Source of the DNA: Fidelibacterota bacterium | Lineage (GTDB): Bacteria > Fidelibacterota > Marinisomatia > Marinisomatales > TCS55 | NCBI GenBank assembly: GCA_002713385.1 | Contig: PAWC01000041.1 | Location: 77,056-84,570 of the forward strand | DNA: 7,515 bases | Direction of reading: 5' to 3' | Shown here: positions 5,269-7,515 of the stretch, piece by piece | How the letters are laid out: each line of letters begins with the position of its first letter | Numbering within the stretch: the first letter of the stretch is position 1 | The notes under the pieces: generated by a model | The model's database searches: none | The model's input: the letters and a program-made list of their open reading frames with translations, nothing else | Told to the model about the DNA's origin: nothing | Made by a program: the position numbers and the translations under genes

Positions 5269-7509
5269 CTTAATATAAAAGTTCACTGTTTTGGTAGTCT
5301 CATTTCTTGATCTATCCCGAACATTGACTGACATTGTATGATTTCCAACAGATAGATTCTTAACCAAATCATAGAAAATAGTTTGACTGACCGGTTGATA
5401 AGCATAGAGCAATCTTTTTCCATCAAGCGTCATCGACATTTCTGATTCATTTTCTGCAATGCCGGAAAGCAGGTCATCTACCTCTGCTTTCAATTTTTTA
5501 ACGTCCTGAAAGTAATACACTCCGCCATCAGCCGGAAATGTAGATTCGATCATTGGGGGAGTATCATCTTGTAAAATACACACTGCTTCTAAACTTTCTA
5601 TGCTGCCTGTTAACACCTGTCGTTTTTTGGAATTCTTTGATGGAATAAATGTCCAGCCATCATCTTGATCATAGTAGTATAAACTGGTTTTTTCCAATTT
5701 TAATATGTTTTCATCGTAGCGTATACCGATGCGGACTGTATCTTGTAGCGGAATATCAAAGGGCTGGAGCTGGTAGACATTTGACAAAAAACCGCCGTGA
5801 GGAGGCGGAGTGGAATTTTCTACAGCATCAATCCAGATTAAACTTTGGCCATAGAATGTTGATTTAACAGACCGCAATGAACACATTTCATCCTCCGAAA
5901 CGACAACTGTTTGTTCACCTGGAGTCGCAATTACCGGCGTAAAAGCATATTTATAAGTGTAATCTGTGCTATTATTAATGCTAACATGCAATGCTGTTAC
6001 ATAATTAAATATTTGGACCTCAAGCGGTGCTGTAATAAATGTGAAGGGCTGAATTTGCTGTAAAGCAACAGCAACCAGATTTTGCGGTGTATATAAATAC
6101 AGGGACGGTTGAGCGGTGCCCATATTACCTGTTTCTACCTGGACAACAATCCCGGCAGCTGTTTTATTGATTTTTATGTCTGGTTTTGTATTGTAATCAA
6201 TGTCAACATTTTCTGGATGCCAGTTCAATGGCTTTGAAAATGCCCCCATTTTATTTTTGGCTATGAACTGTAATGAACGGTTCTGTATTATTCTGCTATC
6301 CAGCGTTACCATCAATCCGCCGCCGTTTTTTTCAACACGTAGGGGTTCAAGTTTCTGATCTGCAAATCCAGAGGGAGAGAAGGAATAACATGTAATGTTT
6401 TTTAAGGGAATGCTTATGGATTTTGATTGAATATTGAAAGTGATTTCATTTCCGTCTTGGGTTATATCCTGAACGATTAAATCGATTGGGGGGTGGGTAA
6501 AAATCCAACCCAATCCTGTAGTCGTATTCCCACTAGCATCTGTTACCTTGATCATCAGTTTATGATAACCAGGAGATAATTTTAAAATTCCAGATAAATT
6601 TCCGTGTTGAACTATCGAAGTTGGATAGTCCTTTAACTGATACAGGTTGTGGAAAGAACCAATATTTAAACGATGCAATGCATGATTGCGAACCAATTGC
6701 ACGTGATCGTTTAAACTGTAATCAAGAATATCGTAGTCAAGTTTGTATTCCTGCACACCATCGATAAACAATTCAATAGATTTTAACTGGTATGATTCAG
6801 AAAACCCTTGGCGTTTATCTTTTGTGCGTAATGCAATTCCAACAGGAGCAAAAACATTTAGTGTATCAGCTAGTTGATATGATCCATCCCTATTCCTGAA
6901 AAAAGGGATCTGTACCGGTAAAAAACCGCCGTTTACCCAGGAATCTTTTTCCAGCGGAATAATCGCCAATTCCTCTAATTGCGGCGACAGGCGGTCATCA
7001 ATTGCAAAACCATTGGATAGTGGATTTAATGGCTGCTCTAAACGATTACGAATTTCAAAATGCAGATGCGGGCCAAAGGAATAACCAGTATTACCAGAAT
7101 AACCGATCACTTCTCCCTTTTTTATTGTTACCTCATTTTGTTCAAAATAGTGGTTCAGTATATACGATTCATTTTTATTCTGATAAAATTTTAAATACCC
7201 CTCCAATTTTGGATTAAAATGCGACAGGTGGGCATATACACTGGTTTCACCATTGGGGTGCATGATGTACAATGCTCTGCCGTATCCTTTGAAATTTGTA
7301 ACCATACGGGAAACATACCCCTTTTCTACTGCAAAGACATCTACGCCTTCTTTTCCGCCAGTTTTAATATCGATACCCATATGAAAATGTCGATCCCGAA
7401 ATTCACCAAAATTGGACTTCAATGACTTGCTGGCATCAATCGGCCATTGATAATTCTGGGCTGCAACAACAGCCAACAAGGTGGTCATGCAAAGAAGTAA
7501 TCGGTTCAT
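5266..7509 (-). CDS. secreted M23 (LytM-type) metallopeptidase with long beta-rich C-terminal region
   Basis: This 747-residue protein begins with a Sec signal peptide, MNRLLLCMTTLLAVVAA, with probable cleavage before Gln18, so it acts in the periplasm or at the cell surface. Residues ~27-160 form an M23 domain. HFHMGID supplies His43 and Asp47, YAHLS supplies His94, and GPHLHFEIR supplies His148 and the zinc ligand His150. The full zinc-binding and catalytic set is present, so peptidoglycan endopeptidase activity is expected. A segment of about 33 residues (99-131) separates YAHLS from GEVIGYSGNTG and is longer than in LytM. The remaining ~590 residues look beta-rich. They include an IELFIDGVQEYKLDYD strand pair, an Ig-like piece near 'GYHKLMIKVTDASGNTT', and a final Ig-like domain (648-747) starting DDTPP. 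No secretion-sorting tail is evident. It is the first gene of the series seen here, and its start lies six bases from the window edge, so any promoter is outside. Confidence 0.9.
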   Translation of the reverse strand: MNRLLLCMTTLLAVVAAQNYQWPIDASKSLKSNFGEFRDRHFHMGIDIKTGGKEGVDVFAVEKGYVSRMVTNFKGYGRALYIMHPNGETSVYAHLSHFNPKLEGYLKFYQNKNESYILNHYFEQNEVTIKKGEVIGYSGNTGYSFGPHLHFEIRNRLEQPLNPLSNGFAIDDRLSPQLEELAIIPLEKDSWVNGGFLPVQIPFFRNRDGSYQLADTLNVFAPVGIALRTKDKRQGFSESYQLKSIELFIDGVQEYKLDYDILDYSLNDHVQLVRNHALHRLNIGSFHNLYQLKDYPTSIVQHGNLSGILKLSPGYHKLMIKVTDASGNTTTGLGWIFTHPPIDLIVQDITQDGNEITFNIQSKSISIPLKNITCYSFSPSGFADQKLEPLRVEKNGGGLMVTLDSRIIQNRSLQFIAKNKMGAFSKPLNWHPENVDIDYNTKPDIKINKTAAGIVVQVETGNMGTAQPSLYLYTPQNLVAVALQQIQPFTFITAPLEVQIFNYVTALHVSINNSTDYTYKYAFTPVIATPGEQTVVVSEDEMCSLRSVKSTFYGQSLIWIDAVENSTPPPHGGFLSNVYQLQPFDIPLQDTVRIGIRYDENILKLEKTSLYYYDQDDGWTFIPSKNSKKRQVLTGSIESLEAVCILQDDTPPMIESTFPADGGVYYFQDVKKLKAEVDDLLSGIAENESEMSMTLDGKRLLYAYQPVSQTIFYDLVKNLSVGNHTMSVNVRDRSRNETTKTVNFYIK

Positions 7510-7515
7510 AAATAA

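Noticed and set aside
1..7515. Possible undescribed defence, mobile or RNA-based system
   Set aside because: Every stretch is accounted for by housekeeping or envelope genes with known families, apart from one small membrane protein. I saw no repeats, integrase/transposase signatures, reverse transcriptase, toxin-antitoxin pair or structured gap longer than 29 bases.

Overview
The window reads as a chromosomal housekeeping segment of a bacterium, probably from the FCB (Bacteroidetes/Chlorobi/Marinimicrobia-like) side of the tree. Three things suggest this. The M23 peptidase resembles the long periplasmic M23 proteins of that group, with an extra segment before the GEVIGYSGNTG strand and a 'PLNPL..GF.I.D..SP.l..L.I.PL' continuation after the HLH motif. 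Most genes lack a clear Shine-Dalgarno sequence. Base composition is moderate, somewhat AT-rich. The placement is an inference, and no marker here fixes the phylum.

Layout. On the + strand, bases 1-166 hold the last 54 codons of a flotillin-like FloA gene. A 155-codon gene for a small single-pass membrane protein of unknown function follows, coupled to it by a TAATG stop/start. It ends at base 633, where its stop codon overlaps the stop codon of coaE on the other strand. Everything else (630-7509) is one tightly packed minus-strand series of eight genes. In transcription order they are: secreted M23 metallopeptidase, rhomboid protease, cytidine deaminase (cdd), uridine kinase (udk), thymidine kinase (tdk), concentrative nucleoside transporter (nupC), adenylate kinase (adk) and dephospho-CoA kinase (coaE). 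Junctions range from a 4-nt overlap to a 29-nt gap, so this is very probably one operon whose promoter lies beyond base 7515.

How the genes fit together. The middle four form a coherent pyrimidine nucleoside salvage module. NupC imports nucleosides, Cdd converts (deoxy)cytidine to (deoxy)uridine, Udk makes UMP/CMP, and Tdk makes TMP/dUMP. Adk and CoaE add two further P-loop kinases of nucleotide and cofactor metabolism. The first two genes encode envelope proteases with no evident metabolic link to salvage. The + strand pair points to membrane organisation (FloA).

I found no mobile element, CRISPR array, RNA gene, convincing terminator or new defence-type system. No gene-free stretch exceeds 29 bases. 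The points most worth a second look are the unknown FloA-linked membrane protein, substitutions at usually invariant positions in Adk, CoaE and NupC, and the zero-spacer convergent junction at 630-633.
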